Part shown: positions 1 through 7,772 of the stretch, piece by piece | Numbering within the stretch: the first letter of the stretch is position 1 | Layout of the letters: every line of letters starts with the position of its first letter | NCBI GenBank assembly: GCA_020053305.1 | Contig: JAGVNJ010000041.1 | Coordinates: 1 to 61,109, forward strand | Reading direction: 5' to 3' | DNA length: 61,109 bases | DNA from: Candidatus Edwardsiibacteriota bacterium | GTDB lineage: Bacteria; Edwardsbacteria; AC1; EtOH8 | Translations under genes and position numbers: made by a program | Notes under the pieces: generated by a model | What the model was told of the DNA's origin: nothing | The model's database searches: none | The model's input: only the letters and a program-made list of their open reading frames with translations

Positions 1-78
1 ATTTCTTCAAAAATCGCCGGATCGCGTTCGATCATACTTCAATAACGCCACCACTATATATGCAGCTTGATGTTGTTA

Positions 79-795
79 CTATTTTGAGACAGTTAATAAA
101 ACCTCATCCGAATCTATGCGGATATTCCCGATCCCGGTTGATAACCGGAATATATTTTCTCCCGAGCCTAGTGAAATGTTGGCTTGACGGCCGTAGCTCC
201 GGCCATTCCTGCCTGATATCTTGCCCAACCCGGTCTGGGCCTCTATACGGATTCCGGCGCTGTCAGGCAGTTCCAAAGAGATATTGCCCACTCCCGTGGT
301 CAACCGGCAGTGGCCAGGCAACGATGCCTTTCCCGGCCATCCAGCCTGAATATTCCCGGCTCCGCTTTCCGCATCCAGTTTGCCGCTTATATTACGAAGG
401 TAGATATCGCCGGCCCCGATATCCATAAGCACTCCTCCGGCAATGTCCGACACCGCCACATCGCCAGCACCGCTGGAGATTTCAATCACGGTCGAGCGTG
501 GCAGGTCAATGGTAAGGTCTAAGCTTTTCCGGTTCCAGTTTTGATGTGACCCGATAAAGACCTTGACGGTATTGCCGGCTTTTTCAATTTCCGGCAGGAT
601 GTCGCCTTGGGCGTTGAGGCTGATTGCACCGCCATCGTTACCGGTGATTTTGATGTTACCGGCTTTGATATCGATCTTAAGCACATCACCCGGGGCGAAC
701 TCTATTTCGCGCTGCAGTTCCAGGGCCCGGGCCGGAAAACAAAACAGCAGGCTCACAAAAATGCCCCCTGCCAGGATTTTGAATCTGGAAAACAT
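79..795 (-). CDS. DUF4097-like secreted adhesin/beta-helix protein
   Basis: The 238-residue product has a signal peptide that probably ends after Ala24 (hydrophobic core, then ARA). The mature part is built from repeated short strands of the form GxGxI: AGNIKITG, GAGDVAVSD, GAGDIYLRN, GAGNIQAG, GVGNISLEL, GLGKISG, GIGNIRID. This periodic pattern is typical of DUF4097 (putative auto-adhesin) proteins, which fold as right-handed beta-helices and often sit beside envelope-stress or PspC genes. A strong GGAGGG ribosome site precedes the ATG. It seems to be monocistronic at the window edge. The family call rests on the repeats; its ligand is unknown. Confidence 0.75.
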   Translation of the reverse strand: MFSRFKILAGGIFVSLLFCFPARALELQREIEFAPGDVLKIDIKAGNIKITGNDGGAISLNAQGDILPEIEKAGNTVKVFIGSHQNWNRKSLDLTIDLPRSTVIEISSGAGDVAVSDIAGGVLMDIGAGDIYLRNISGKLDAESGAGNIQAGWPGKASLPGHCRLTTGVGNISLELPDSAGIRIEAQTGLGKISGRNGRSYGRQANISLGSGENIFRLSTGIGNIRIDSDEVLLTVSK

Positions 796-882
796 AATCC
801 CTCCTTTATTCTTTTTCTATAATTACGAAAACCTGAGTTTTTTGTTTCGTTTAAGGTACATATAAAAAAATAATTTACGAAA

Positions 883-1413
883 TTATTTCCGGGGGGCCGA
901 CAACCCCATGATCACCCCCAGGGCTACCGACCACAGGGCGGCCAGGCCGATCTGGTAGTGGGGCGGCAGGGAGAAGGTGACGGTGTGGGCCGGGATCCAG
1001 AACCACAGCAGGGTCAGCCAGGCCTTCTTGAGCCCGCTGGTATCCCAGCGCCACATGATCAGGTTCTCCTCCAGCCGGTGAAAGAACATCATCTGGGGCC
1101 CGAACAGAATGTTGGTCAGCACCGAGACCATAAAAGCCCAAACGATTGTTCCGTGAACGGCGGCCGGAAGCAACCCCTGGCCGATCAACCCGTCAACAAA
1201 GGCTTTCATGCCTACAAAGCCGTATTTTATGATCACCCCCAGCAGTGCCCAGGCCAGTATTTTTCCCAAGAACTGCCAGAAATTCCCAAGGGCCGATATT
1301 TTTTCCCTCCTTATCATCAGGGATGCTATTTCGCCCAGGGTGCCCAGAACGCCGAATTGCACCGCCGCCGAAAGCAGCCGGTTGTTGCTTACCCATTGAA
1401 TGTACCAATCCAT
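883..1413 (-). CDS. Small integral membrane protein, Mpv17-like
   Basis: The 176-residue protein is mostly hydrophobic, with four or five predicted membrane segments (about residues 14-31, 48-66, 84-104, 128-147 and 153-172). The C-terminal stretch with WFWIPAHTVTF loosely resembles the tryptophan/proline-rich signature of Mpv17/PMP22 proteins, but I hold that lightly. It starts 19 nt after the stop of the inositol-phosphatase homologue on the same strand, with GGAAGG upstream, so the two are probably cotranscribed. No catalytic motif is visible. A function cannot be assigned. Confidence 0.6.
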   Translation of the reverse strand: MDWYIQWVSNNRLLSAAVQFGVLGTLGEIASLMIRREKISALGNFWQFLGKILAWALLGVIIKYGFVGMKAFVDGLIGQGLLPAAVHGTIVWAFMVSVLTNILFGPQMMFFHRLEENLIMWRWDTSGLKKAWLTLLWFWIPAHTVTFSLPPHYQIGLAALWSVALGVIMGLSAPRK

Positions 1414-1432
1414 AAAAAGCCTTCCGCAATTG

Positions 1433-2209
1433 TTATTTTTTCTTCAGGACATCCAGCATCTGCCGGTGTATCTTGCCGTTGGAGGCCAGGCATTCTGGAT
1501 GATAGAGGCTGTAGCGTCCGCCGGAAAAGTTTGTGATCCTGCCGCCGGCCTCGATGATCATCAATGATGCCGCCGCCGCGTCCCAGGGCTTGAGCTTTAT
1601 CTCCCAGAATCCGTCGAACCGTCCGCAGGCCAGGTATGCCAGGTCGATGGCCGCCGAGCCGGGCCGCCGCACCGCCTGGGACCGCTTGATGAACTTTTGG
1701 AAATTTGCCAGATTGTTCTCCGGACTGGTGTGGACATCGTAGGGGAACCCGGTGGCCAGCAGACTTTTCAATAGTTCCTTTTCGTCCGAGACCTTTATCC
1801 GCTTTCCGTTCAAAAAAGCACCTCGCTGCTTTACCGCAGTGAACAATTCATCCAGGTTGGGATTATAGATCGCCCCTGCTTTCACCTGCCCCTTTTCTTC
1901 GAAAGCAATGGATACGCACCACACCGGAAAGCCGTGGGCGTAATTGGTGGTGCCGTCCAGCGGGTCTATTATCCAGCGTCGCTTTGATGGGGTGCGCTGA
2001 TCCCGGCTCTCCTCGGTCATGATGTCATCACCAGAAAAAGCCTTGCGGATAATGGAGATTATCAGAGCCTCGGAGGCCTGGTCGGCCCCGGTGACCAAGT
2101 CTATGGGGCTTTTGAATCTCACCGACAGTTTCCCCCGGGACATCTTCATCAGTAATGCCCCGGCCTTTTGGGCCGCCGCCACGGCGGTTTCTAATTCTTT
2201 TTCATGCAT
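1433..2209 (-). CDS. suhB: Inositol monophosphatase family protein (SuhB/ImpA-like)
   Basis: The product is a magnesium-dependent phosphatase of the inositol monophosphatase/FBPase fold. Numbered from MHEKEL (258 residues), the metal ligands are the Glu66-Glu67 pair in MTEESRD and the DPLDGT motif at 82-87; the third motif, KPWDAAAASLM, holds the C-terminal catalytic Asp, followed by EAGG. An upstream ATG at 2227 would add six residues, but the MHEKEL start fits family N-termini better. Likely substrates are myo-inositol-1-phosphate or related sugar phosphates; NADP(H) or PAP phosphatase activity is an alternative within the family. It heads a two-gene minus-strand unit with the membrane protein at 883-1413. 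Confidence 0.85.
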   Translation of the reverse strand: MHEKELETAVAAAQKAGALLMKMSRGKLSVRFKSPIDLVTGADQASEALIISIIRKAFSGDDIMTEESRDQRTPSKRRWIIDPLDGTTNYAHGFPVWCVSIAFEEKGQVKAGAIYNPNLDELFTAVKQRGAFLNGKRIKVSDEKELLKSLLATGFPYDVHTSPENNLANFQKFIKRSQAVRRPGSAAIDLAYLACGRFDGFWEIKLKPWDAAAASLMIIEAGGRITNFSGGRYSLYHPECLASNGKIHRQMLDVLKKK

Positions 2210-2343
2210 GAGACAAGTATAATCCAAAGCCTGGCGGATTTCAAATAAAATTCACGCCATTTTGAGTACGGCAACCATGCCATGCAATCCGAAGAATCTG
2301 GGTTCTTCGACTGTTATTACTCGGAACATACAATAGAAGACAT

Positions 2344-2466
2344 AAGGCCATTACTTCGACAAGCTCAGCACAAGGAATGGCCTTAATTACTTTCACTGTG
2401 GGGGTCCTTAACCCAGCCCTTACTTGTCCGCCGCAGCTTAAGCGAAGGTGGAAGGGCTGGGTTAAG
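2344..2466. repeat. Two adjacent inverted repeats in the 2210-2592 gap
   Basis: The 383-bp gap between the divergent suhB-like and TSUP genes has no convincing gene. It holds two hairpins. The first pairs AAGGCCATT (2344-2352) with AATGGCCTT (2376-2384). The second pairs a perfect 15-bp arm, CTTAACCCAGCCCTT (2407-2421), with its complement at 2452-2466. Between the first arms lies TTCGACAAGCTCAGCA, a sequence I recognise as common in dispersed intergenic repeats. No T-tract follows either stem, so they look like repeat elements rather than terminators. Confidence 0.7.
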
Positions 2467-2592
2467 AGCACGGACTGTATCAGCCTTAGGCCGTTCACGC
2501 CTGTATGCCGAAACAACTACGGCGTGCAGAAAAATATTGATTGACTTTGAAAATCCCATCGCTTATCCTTATGAAAATTCATTTTATAACAA

Positions 2593-3375
2593 ATGCTTGA
2601 TCCTATGATCTCCTGGCATACCTACCTGATGGTCCTGCCGCTGGTGTTCTTCGCCGGGCTGGTGGATTCCATTGCCGGGGGCGGCGGCCTGATCTCGCTT
2701 CCGGCCTACCTGGCCGCCGGCCTACCGCCCCATTTCGTGCTGGGCAACAACAAATTCTCCTCGAGCTTCGGCACCCTGGTGGCCACCCTGCGCTATTATC
2801 ACGGCGGGTTGATAGACCTGAAAGTGGCCCTGGTCAGCGCCTGCTTCGCCCTGGCCGGGTCCTTTCTGGGCACCCGGGCGGTCCTGCTGATGGATCCCGG
2901 CTTCCTGCGGTACGTTCTGCTCATGCTGGTCCCGGTAGTCACCATCTTCACTTTGCTGAACAAGAATCTGGGCGCCCATAATTACTCCCATCAGACCGGG
3001 GTAAAGACCAAGTTCATCCTGGCGGCAATAGCTTCCGGGGTGATAGGCTTTTATGACGGCTTTTTCGGGCCGGGCACCGGAGCTTTTTTGATAATCTTCT
3101 ACACCTTGATGCTCAAGTACGATTTCGTCACCGCCAACGCCAACACCAAGGTGGTCAACCTGGCCTCCAACGTGGCGGCGGTGATAACCTTCATGGCCCA
3201 CGGCAAGGTGCTCTACGCCCTGGGCATCCCGGCTGCGGCCTGCGGCATCGCCGGGAATCTGCTGGGAGCCAAGATAGTGATGAGCAAGGGCGCCAAGGTG
3301 ATCCGGCCGATATTTATTTTCGTCCTGCTGTTGCTGCTGGCCAAGATAGGTTACGACATGGTAACGGGGCGGTAG
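2593..3375 (+). CDS. TSUP-family membrane transporter (TauE/SafE)
   Basis: The 260-residue polytopic membrane protein belongs to the sulfite exporter TauE/SafE (TSUP) family, which moves sulfur-containing or organic anions across the inner membrane. The family's two glycine-rich half-motifs are present: DSIAGGGGLISLPA with GNNKFSSSFGT in the N-half, and GFYDGFFGPGTGAFL with NANTKVVNLASN in the C-half, consistent with internal pseudo-symmetry and about eight membrane helices. An in-frame ATG four codons in (2605) is an alternative start. Its stop codon directly abuts the ATG of the small peptidase gene, so the two are translationally linked. The substrate cannot be read from sequence. Confidence 0.85.
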   Translation: MLDPMISWHTYLMVLPLVFFAGLVDSIAGGGGLISLPAYLAAGLPPHFVLGNNKFSSSFGTLVATLRYYHGGLIDLKVALVSACFALAGSFLGTRAVLLMDPGFLRYVLLMLVPVVTIFTLLNKNLGAHNYSHQTGVKTKFILAAIASGVIGFYDGFFGPGTGAFLIIFYTLMLKYDFVTANANTKVVNLASNVAAVITFMAHGKVLYALGIPAAACGIAGNLLGAKIVMSKGAKVIRPIFIFVLLLLLAKIGYDMVTGR

Positions 3376-3750
3376 ATGGACAGCGCAGAATTCAATAATT
3401 TGGTGGAGCAGGCGGTGGACGATCTGCCGCAGGATTTCAAGGACAGGCTGGAGAACATCGCCATCACGGTGGAGGATTATCCCTCCCCGGCGGTGCTGCG
3501 GTCGCTGGAGGAGCGGGCCGGCAAGCATTCCCTGCTGGGGGTGTATATCGGCATTCCCTACAACAAGCGCCCGGCCTATCACATCTCGGGAAAACTGCCG
3601 GACCGGATTGAACTGTACCAGAAGAACATCGAATCCATCTGCCGGACACCGCAGGAGATTGTGGAACAGGTAAAAGAGACTATAATTCACGAGGTGGGGC
3701 ATTATTTCGGGCTAAGCGAAGAAGATTTGGAAAGGCTGGAGGATTTATGA
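3376..3750 (+). CDS. Minimal zincin-like metallopeptidase (DUF1025 type)
   Basis: The 124-residue cytosolic protein ends in HEVGHYFGLSEED, which fits the HExxHxxGxxxxD signature of the small MetMP-type zincin family. Length and the acidic tail match that family. The ATG directly follows the TAG of the TSUP gene with no gap, implying translational coupling. Fold and zinc site are established for relatives; the physiological substrate is unknown for the family. Confidence 0.82.
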   Translation: MDSAEFNNLVEQAVDDLPQDFKDRLENIAITVEDYPSPAVLRSLEERAGKHSLLGVYIGIPYNKRPAYHISGKLPDRIELYQKNIESICRTPQEIVEQVKETIIHEVGHYFGLSEEDLERLEDL

Positions 3751-3790
3751 TTATTGCATATTATAGTGCATCCCCAAAAAGAAGTAAGAC

Positions 3791-4306
3791 ATGAACGATA
3801 CTGTAATTATTGTTCCTTACGATCCTGCTTGGCCAAAACAATATGAAGTGGAGAAGGAAAGGCTGCAGGAAGCGCTTGGTTCGCTCATCGTGCAAATTGA
3901 ACACGTCGGCAGTACTGCTGTACCGGGGGTAGGTGCCAAGCCGATTATAGATATTATGATAATATTAAGCGACATAAATAATATAAGTGGCTGTGTTTTG
4001 TCTTTAAAAAACATTGGTTACGAACATTTGGGTGAATATGGTATACCTGGCAGACATTTTTTCCGTAAATTCTCCAAGAAGGCTGGCGAACGTACACATC
4101 ATTTGCATATTGTTGGCGCAGGTAATGATTTTATTGAAAAACATTTGTTATTTCGAGATTATTTGCGTTCTAATCTCGAAACAGCTCAGCAGTATTATCA
4201 ATTAAAAAAAGAACTGGCAGCAAAATATAATAATGATCGCGACTCATATACCGAAGCGAAAACAACTTTTATAGAATCAGTTTTATCCAACGCTAAAATA
4301 GAATAA
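3791..4306 (+). CDS. GrpB family protein (UPF0157)
   Basis: The 171-residue protein carries the hallmark N-terminal motif VPYDPAWPKQYE and the HVGSTAVPGVGAKPIIDI segment of the GrpB/UPF0157 nucleotidyltransferase-like family. The fold is pol-beta-like; where studied, relatives are linked to CoA-pathway or uncharacterised nucleotidyl transfer, so the role here is open. The coding sequence is clearly more AT-rich than its neighbours, which may reflect recent acquisition. It is 40 nt downstream of the peptidase gene and is followed by a strong terminator at 4333. Confidence 0.85.
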   Translation: MNDTVIIVPYDPAWPKQYEVEKERLQEALGSLIVQIEHVGSTAVPGVGAKPIIDIMIILSDINNISGCVLSLKNIGYEHLGEYGIPGRHFFRKFSKKAGERTHHLHIVGAGNDFIEKHLLFRDYLRSNLETAQQYYQLKKELAAKYNNDRDSYTEAKTTFIESVLSNAKIE

Positions 4307-4332
4307 CAATAATATGAACTTTCAATAACCTT

Positions 4333-4365
4333 AAAAGCCGCATTGCGCTCATAGTGCGGCTTTTT
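4333..4365 (+). terminator. Rho-independent terminator after the GrpB gene
   Basis: The arms AAAAGCCGCA and TGCGGCTTTT surround a 12-nt loop, and the right arm runs into a T-run. The hairpin lies 27 nt after the GrpB stop codon and should end the TSUP-peptidase-GrpB transcript. Confidence 0.8.
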
Positions 4366-4470
4366 AATTGCCCCGAAAAATATATTAAAATTTATGAAAC
4401 ATATCTCCCCAACCCTGCGTATTCTCCTATGAAACAAGAAAAAAATTAAATTTCCAAAAAGGAGAAGGTC

Positions 4471-4563
4471 ATGAAAGAAATAGTCGATTTAAAGAGCGTA
4501 GATTGGGGCGGTTTGATACCCATCGGCACCATAGTTGCCCTGTTTCTGATATCCATAATGTAA
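4471..4563 (+). CDS. 30-residue hydrophobic peptide, single membrane segment
   Basis: A short frame of 30 codons begins with ATG at 4471, preceded by AAAAAGGAGAAGG, one of the best Shine-Dalgarno sequences in the window, at good spacing. The peptide has a charged head (MKEIVDLKSVDW), then a glycine/proline turn and a hydrophobic tail (IGTIVALFLISIM) long enough for one membrane helix. A strong terminator at 4608 closes the unit, and a terminator lies just upstream at 4333, so it looks like an isolated small gene. No homologue is recognised. It is supported by the ribosome site, the length-matched transcription unit and the membrane-like composition. Confidence 0.6.
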   Translation: MKEIVDLKSVDWGGLIPIGTIVALFLISIM

Positions 4564-4607
4564 AAGATACCCAACCCCATATAACCCCTAAACTACCTCC
4601 AGAAAAG

Positions 4608-4631
4608 AAGCCGGAAAATTTCCGGCTTTTT
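4608..4631 (+). terminator. Rho-independent terminator after the 30-residue gene
   Basis: AGCCGGAAA pairs with TTTCCGGCT across a very short loop, followed by five T residues. It lies 45 nt after the small ORF stop codon. Confidence 0.85.
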
Positions 4632-4671
4632 ATCTATGGGATCATCCTTCAGCCTGCTTTATGAACGAACT

Positions 4672-4780
4672 TGTCACACTGAGAACGGCTTTTTCACCTG
4701 CCAAGTTGAAGTGTGACGAAAATAAATGCTGGTCTGCACCCGTTCGGTTTGTTGCGCACGAAGTCGTTCTCAGGGTGACA
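4672..4780. mobile_element. MITE-like element with 16-bp terminal inverted repeats
   Basis: The 5' arm TGTCACACTGAGAACG (4672-4687) and the 3' arm CGTTCTCAGGGTGACA (4765-4780) are inverted repeats with one mismatch, enclosing about 77 bp without coding capacity. The related string CACACTGAGATGCCTT occurs near 25817 and 30471, so half-elements seem scattered in the region. A second dispersed inverted repeat follows at 4793-4820. No transposase is present, so MITE is a structural description only. Confidence 0.5.
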
Positions 4781-4792
4781 GAAAATAAGGTC

Positions 4793-4820
4793 TGGATTCC
4801 CATTTTCATGGGAATGACAT
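4793..4820. repeat. Dispersed CGGGAATCCAG-type inverted repeat, short copy
   Basis: TGGATTCCCAT and ATGGGAATGACA form a hairpin. It is the short version of a repeat also seen at 23072, 49189, 49326, 50710 and 60931. Confidence 0.6.
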
Positions 4821-4902
4821 AACGGTTTTCTTTTAATATAATAATACATTCTTACGCATCATGTCTTCAAAAGCCGCTGTTATAACGGGAGTCATTTTAG
4901 GT

Positions 4903-4932
4903 TTGACACCGGTCAAATCTAAATGCTATACT
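4903..4932 (+). promoter_or_regulatory. Sigma-70-type promoter giving a probable leaderless mRNA
   Basis: TTGACA (4903-4908) and TATACT (4927-4932) are separated by 18 nt, and TGC just before the -10 makes an extended -10 element. The expected start of transcription, six or seven bases beyond the -10, falls on the ATG at 4939. No Shine-Dalgarno sequence is visible before that ATG, so the sigma-factor message is probably leaderless. Confidence 0.75.
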
Positions 4933-4938
4933 AACTCC

Positions 4939-5499
4939 ATGGCTTCCGAAAACCAAGACCAGATACTGATAGACCGCTGTCTGGCCGGCGACAGCCGGGC
5001 CTTCAACGATCTGATCAACCTCTATAAACGGCAGGTGTTCTCCCTCATCTTCCGCTTAGTCCGCAACCAGAGCGACGCCGAGGACATCGCCCAGGAGACC
5101 TTCATCAAGGCCTACAAAAGCTTCGCCAGCTATAACCCCTCCTACCCCTTTCTCACCTGGCTTTTCAAGATCGCCCACAACTCGGCCATCGATTTCTTAA
5201 GGGCCCAGAAGCCCGACTCGCTCTCCATCCACGACGAGGAGAACCCGATGGATATCGAGGACTCCCAGATCTCCCTGGAGGAAAAGATCGAAGCCGCCTC
5301 CCAGCAGGAGCTGATAGACAAAGTACTGGGCACTCTGCCTCCACTCTACCGCGAGGTCCTGATTTTAAGACATCAACAGGAGCTTTCCTACGAGGAGATC
5401 TCGAAGACCATGGATATTCCGGTAGGCACAGTCAAGATAAGGCTTTTCAGGGCCAGGGATATCATGAAGCAAAAACTGGTCAAACTGGGCTATTGCTAA
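4939..5499 (+). CDS. Sigma-70 family (ECF/RpoE-like) sigma factor
   Basis: From the ATG at 4939 the product has 186 residues and begins MASENQDQ. Region 2 spans roughly residues 25-95 (LINLYKRQVFSLIFRLVRN, QSDAEDIAQETFIKAY, FLTWLFKIAHNSAIDFLR). Region 4 spans about 125-180, with the helix-turn-helix LSYEEISKTMDIPVGTVKIR. There is no region 3, as in ECF sigma factors. A longer frame open from 4861 would place the start upstream of the promoter and is unlikely. The next gene encodes a zinc-finger anti-sigma factor, and PspC and bactofilin-like envelope genes follow, suggesting an envelope-stress regulon. Confidence 0.9.
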   Translation: MASENQDQILIDRCLAGDSRAFNDLINLYKRQVFSLIFRLVRNQSDAEDIAQETFIKAYKSFASYNPSYPFLTWLFKIAHNSAIDFLRAQKPDSLSIHDEENPMDIEDSQISLEEKIEAASQQELIDKVLGTLPPLYREVLILRHQQELSYEEISKTMDIPVGTVKIRLFRARDIMKQKLVKLGYC

Positions 5500-5580
5500 C
5501 CCAATATTATCAAATAGCTTGGACATAATGAAACATTTGAACACCCCCCATCGTATTACTACCAGAACGGAGAAAATATC

Positions 5581-6153
5581 ATGGAATGCATAGAGATAAA
5601 AAATAAGCTGCAGGAGTTGACAGACAACTCCCTTGAAGATCAGGAGGTTACAAAAGTTAAGAACCACCTGAAGTTCTGCCGTTCCTGCGCTGCCGACTAC
5701 CGCCTGCTCAATCTGGTGGCCGAGTCGGTCAAAGCCCTGCCCCTGCCTCAGGTCAGCCCCGAATTCAACGCCAACATTTTTAATGTCTTGGGCTTAGAAT
5801 ATAAGGTCCCGCGCCTCAGCCCGGCCATAAAATGGGCCACCGGTGTCATAGTCTCTTTAAGCTCTATCTGGTTGGTGATATTCGGATTGGGGTTGACCTT
5901 CGGCCTGAACAAGCTGGACCCTTACAAAATATTTTCCCTGGCCAAAGGCTTTATAAAGGCATTGCCCAACCTGCAGGTGATTCTGGTCAAGGCCGGGCTG
6001 AGGCTGGTTGACATGATAGACCTGCTGGGCCAGGTGGCCGTCACCCTGCTTAAGGGTTCCAATCTGCCGGTCCAGCTGGCCATCGCCAGCGTCGCGGCCT
6101 TCGCCATCATCGCCGTCGCCTCCAAGAGAATATACATAAATTCAAAAATATAG
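5581..6153 (+). CDS. Zinc-finger anti-sigma factor, membrane-anchored
   Basis: The 190-residue protein begins MECIEIKNKLQELTDNSLED and carries HLKFCRSC, the H-x3-C-x2-C core of the ZAS/zf-HC2 anti-sigma domain, in its first 40 residues. Two hydrophobic segments follow: about 86-107 (IVSLSSIWLVIFGLGLTF) and about 165-182 (LAIASVAAFAIIAVA). The cytoplasmic zinc domain would bind the sigma factor encoded 81 nt upstream and hold it at the inner membrane until a signal arrives. The pairing of a sigma gene with its anti-sigma gene is a well-known arrangement. Confidence 0.85.
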   Translation: MECIEIKNKLQELTDNSLEDQEVTKVKNHLKFCRSCAADYRLLNLVAESVKALPLPQVSPEFNANIFNVLGLEYKVPRLSPAIKWATGVIVSLSSIWLVIFGLGLTFGLNKLDPYKIFSLAKGFIKALPNLQVILVKAGLRLVDMIDLLGQVAVTLLKGSNLPVQLAIASVAAFAIIAVASKRIYINSKI

Positions 6154-6174
6154 CATCATAAAAGGAGCACGATC

Positions 6175-7431
6175 ATGTTCAGATTAACCAAACATACTCC
6201 CAAGGCCGGCTGGCTTGTCCTGCTGCCGATGATCGCCTTGCTGCTGGCGGCAACCGCCGGGCTGGCCGAGGAAAAAGTGGTGGGCACCAAATTGCTGGAC
6301 AAGAAGACCACCATCAAGATCCAGGGGATCGGCGAAAGTGATTCCGATACCAGCTACAAGTTCAAGATCGGCGACAAAGAAGTTCAGATCGACGCCAAGG
6401 ATGCCAAGGTGGGCGATATTTATATTGGAAAGGCCGACACCATCAACGACGACGTGGTCACCAAGGGCGGCTCCATCACGGTGGACGGCATGGTCAACGG
6501 CGACTGCGTGGCCTTCGGCGGCGGGGTGACGGTCAACGGCACGGTGATGGGCGATGTGGCCACTTTCGGCGGAGCCAGCGTGGTGGCCGGAAGGATCAAG
6601 GGCGACGTGGCCACTTTCGGCGGAGCGGCTTCCATCGACGGTACGGTGAGCGGAGATGTGGCGGCCTTCGGCGGGATGGTCAAGCTGGGGCCCGCTTCCT
6701 CGGTGGGCGGCGATATCGCCACCATCGGCGGCACGGTTGACAGGGCCGAAGGGGCCCGGGTCGGCGGCCAGATTAAGAACCTGGACCTGGGAATGCTCAA
6801 CCAGTTCATCCCCGGCGTGATCGGATCGGCCACCTTCGCCTCGCACCCCAAGCCGGTCGCCGGAAGGGCCATAAAATTCTTCATCACCTTCTTCATGCTG
6901 GCCGGGCTGGGCATACTGATAACCCTGCTGGGAGTGTTCTTCTCCAAGCCCATAGAGCGCATTACCCATATCATCGAGGTTGATTTCTGGAAGTCGGCCG
7001 GCATCGGGTTCCTGGTGCAGATCTCCCTGGCCCCGGCCCTGGTGTTCATGGCGGTCTCCATCCTGGGCATCCCCCTGATACCGCTGGCGGTGCTGCTGGT
7101 GGTGGCCGGGATCCTGATGAGCATCGCCAGCTTCGGGGTGATCATCAACCAGAAATTCCTGCATGCCGTCAATAAGCCGCCTATGAACACCCTGCCGGCG
7201 GTGGTGCTGGGCTTTGTGCTGCTGCACTCCCTGTTCCTGCTGGGAACATTGATCAACATCGCCGGCAGCCCCCTGACCGCGCTGGGCGTGATCTTCATCA
7301 TCATCAACTTCATAGTCCTGTGGTGCGGGGTGACCGTGGGCCTGGGCGCGGTGTGGACCACCCGGCTGGGCACCAGGGACCAGGCTCCGCCCAGACTGCC
7401 CAGAGCGCAGAAGATTTCTTCAGCCGAATAA
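6175..7431 (+). CDS. Bactofilin-like polymer-forming membrane protein
   Basis: The 418-residue protein has a signal peptide (LLPMIALLLAATAGLAEE). Residues about 80-205 form a run of short repeats such as GDCVAFGGGVTVNGTVMGD, GDVATFGGAS and GDVAAFGGMV, resembling the right-handed beta-helix of polymer-forming/bactofilin-like domains. The C-terminal half (about 233-395) has four membrane helices. A clear AAAGGAG site precedes the ATG, 21 nt after the anti-sigma gene, so it is in the sigma operon. It may be an envelope scaffold controlled by that sigma factor; that role is inference. Confidence 0.75.
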   Translation: MFRLTKHTPKAGWLVLLPMIALLLAATAGLAEEKVVGTKLLDKKTTIKIQGIGESDSDTSYKFKIGDKEVQIDAKDAKVGDIYIGKADTINDDVVTKGGSITVDGMVNGDCVAFGGGVTVNGTVMGDVATFGGASVVAGRIKGDVATFGGAASIDGTVSGDVAAFGGMVKLGPASSVGGDIATIGGTVDRAEGARVGGQIKNLDLGMLNQFIPGVIGSATFASHPKPVAGRAIKFFITFFMLAGLGILITLLGVFFSKPIERITHIIEVDFWKSAGIGFLVQISLAPALVFMAVSILGIPLIPLAVLLVVAGILMSIASFGVIINQKFLHAVNKPPMNTLPAVVLGFVLLHSLFLLGTLINIAGSPLTALGVIFIIINFIVLWCGVTVGLGAVWTTRLGTRDQAPPRLPRAQKISSAE

Positions 7432-7453
7432 GAATAGACTATCAAACAAAATA

Positions 7454-7490
7454 CGGCCTTGGGCCAACGACCCTCAAGGCCGCTTTATAA
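7454..7490 (+). terminator. Probable terminator after the bactofilin-like gene
   Basis: CGGCCTTG (7454-7461) pairs with CAAGGCCG (7475-7482), followed by a modest T/A-rich tail (CTTTATAAATT). It lies 23 nt after the stop codon and just before a new promoter. Confidence 0.6.
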
Positions 7491-7514
7491 ATTTCCGACA
7501 AAACCCATAGCCCC

Positions 7515-7543
7515 TTGAAGTTTCGCCCTTTCGGGTTTATAAT
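7515..7543 (+). promoter_or_regulatory. Sigma-70-type promoter for the PspC genes
   Basis: TTGAAG (7515-7520) and a perfect TATAAT (7538-7543) are 17 nt apart. Transcription would begin near 7550, leaving a leader of about 20 nt that contains AAGGAGA (7557-7563) before the ATG at 7570. Confidence 0.75.
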
Positions 7544-7569
7544 TGTATTGTATAATAAGGAGAATGATC

Positions 7570-7761
7570 ATGGCCAAAAGAATCTACCGGTCCACCAAGA
7601 ATCGGATGCTGGGCGGCGTCTGCGGCGGCATCGGCGAGTATTTCGACATCGACCCCACCATCGTCCGGCTGGTGGCGGTGGTGTTCGCCCTGTCCGGAGC
7701 CGGAATCCTGGCCTATATCATCGCCTGGATCATCATCCCCGACCAGCCGGCGGTGCTGTAG
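7570..7761 (+). CDS. PspC domain protein, 63 residues
   Basis: The start at 7570 (MAKRIYRSTKN) is fixed by AAGGAGA seven bases upstream; in-frame ATGs at 7543 and 7564 are unsuitable. The whole protein is a PspC domain: MLGGVCGGIGEYFDIDPTIV, then a hydrophobic membrane segment ending in the typical IIAWIIIPDQP. PspC-type proteins are inner-membrane sensors or effectors of envelope stress in the phage-shock response. It is followed 11 nt later by a second, longer PspC gene, forming a tandem pair downstream of the sigma/anti-sigma block. Confidence 0.85.
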   Translation: MAKRIYRSTKNRMLGGVCGGIGEYFDIDPTIVRLVAVVFALSGAGILAYIIAWIIIPDQPAVL

Positions 7762-7772
7762 GAGACCTTTAG

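Noticed and set aside
2241-2516. A 91-codon frame in the gap after the suhB-like gene
   Set aside because: It runs through two hairpins and dispersed repeat sequence, with no ribosome site and no protein-like composition.
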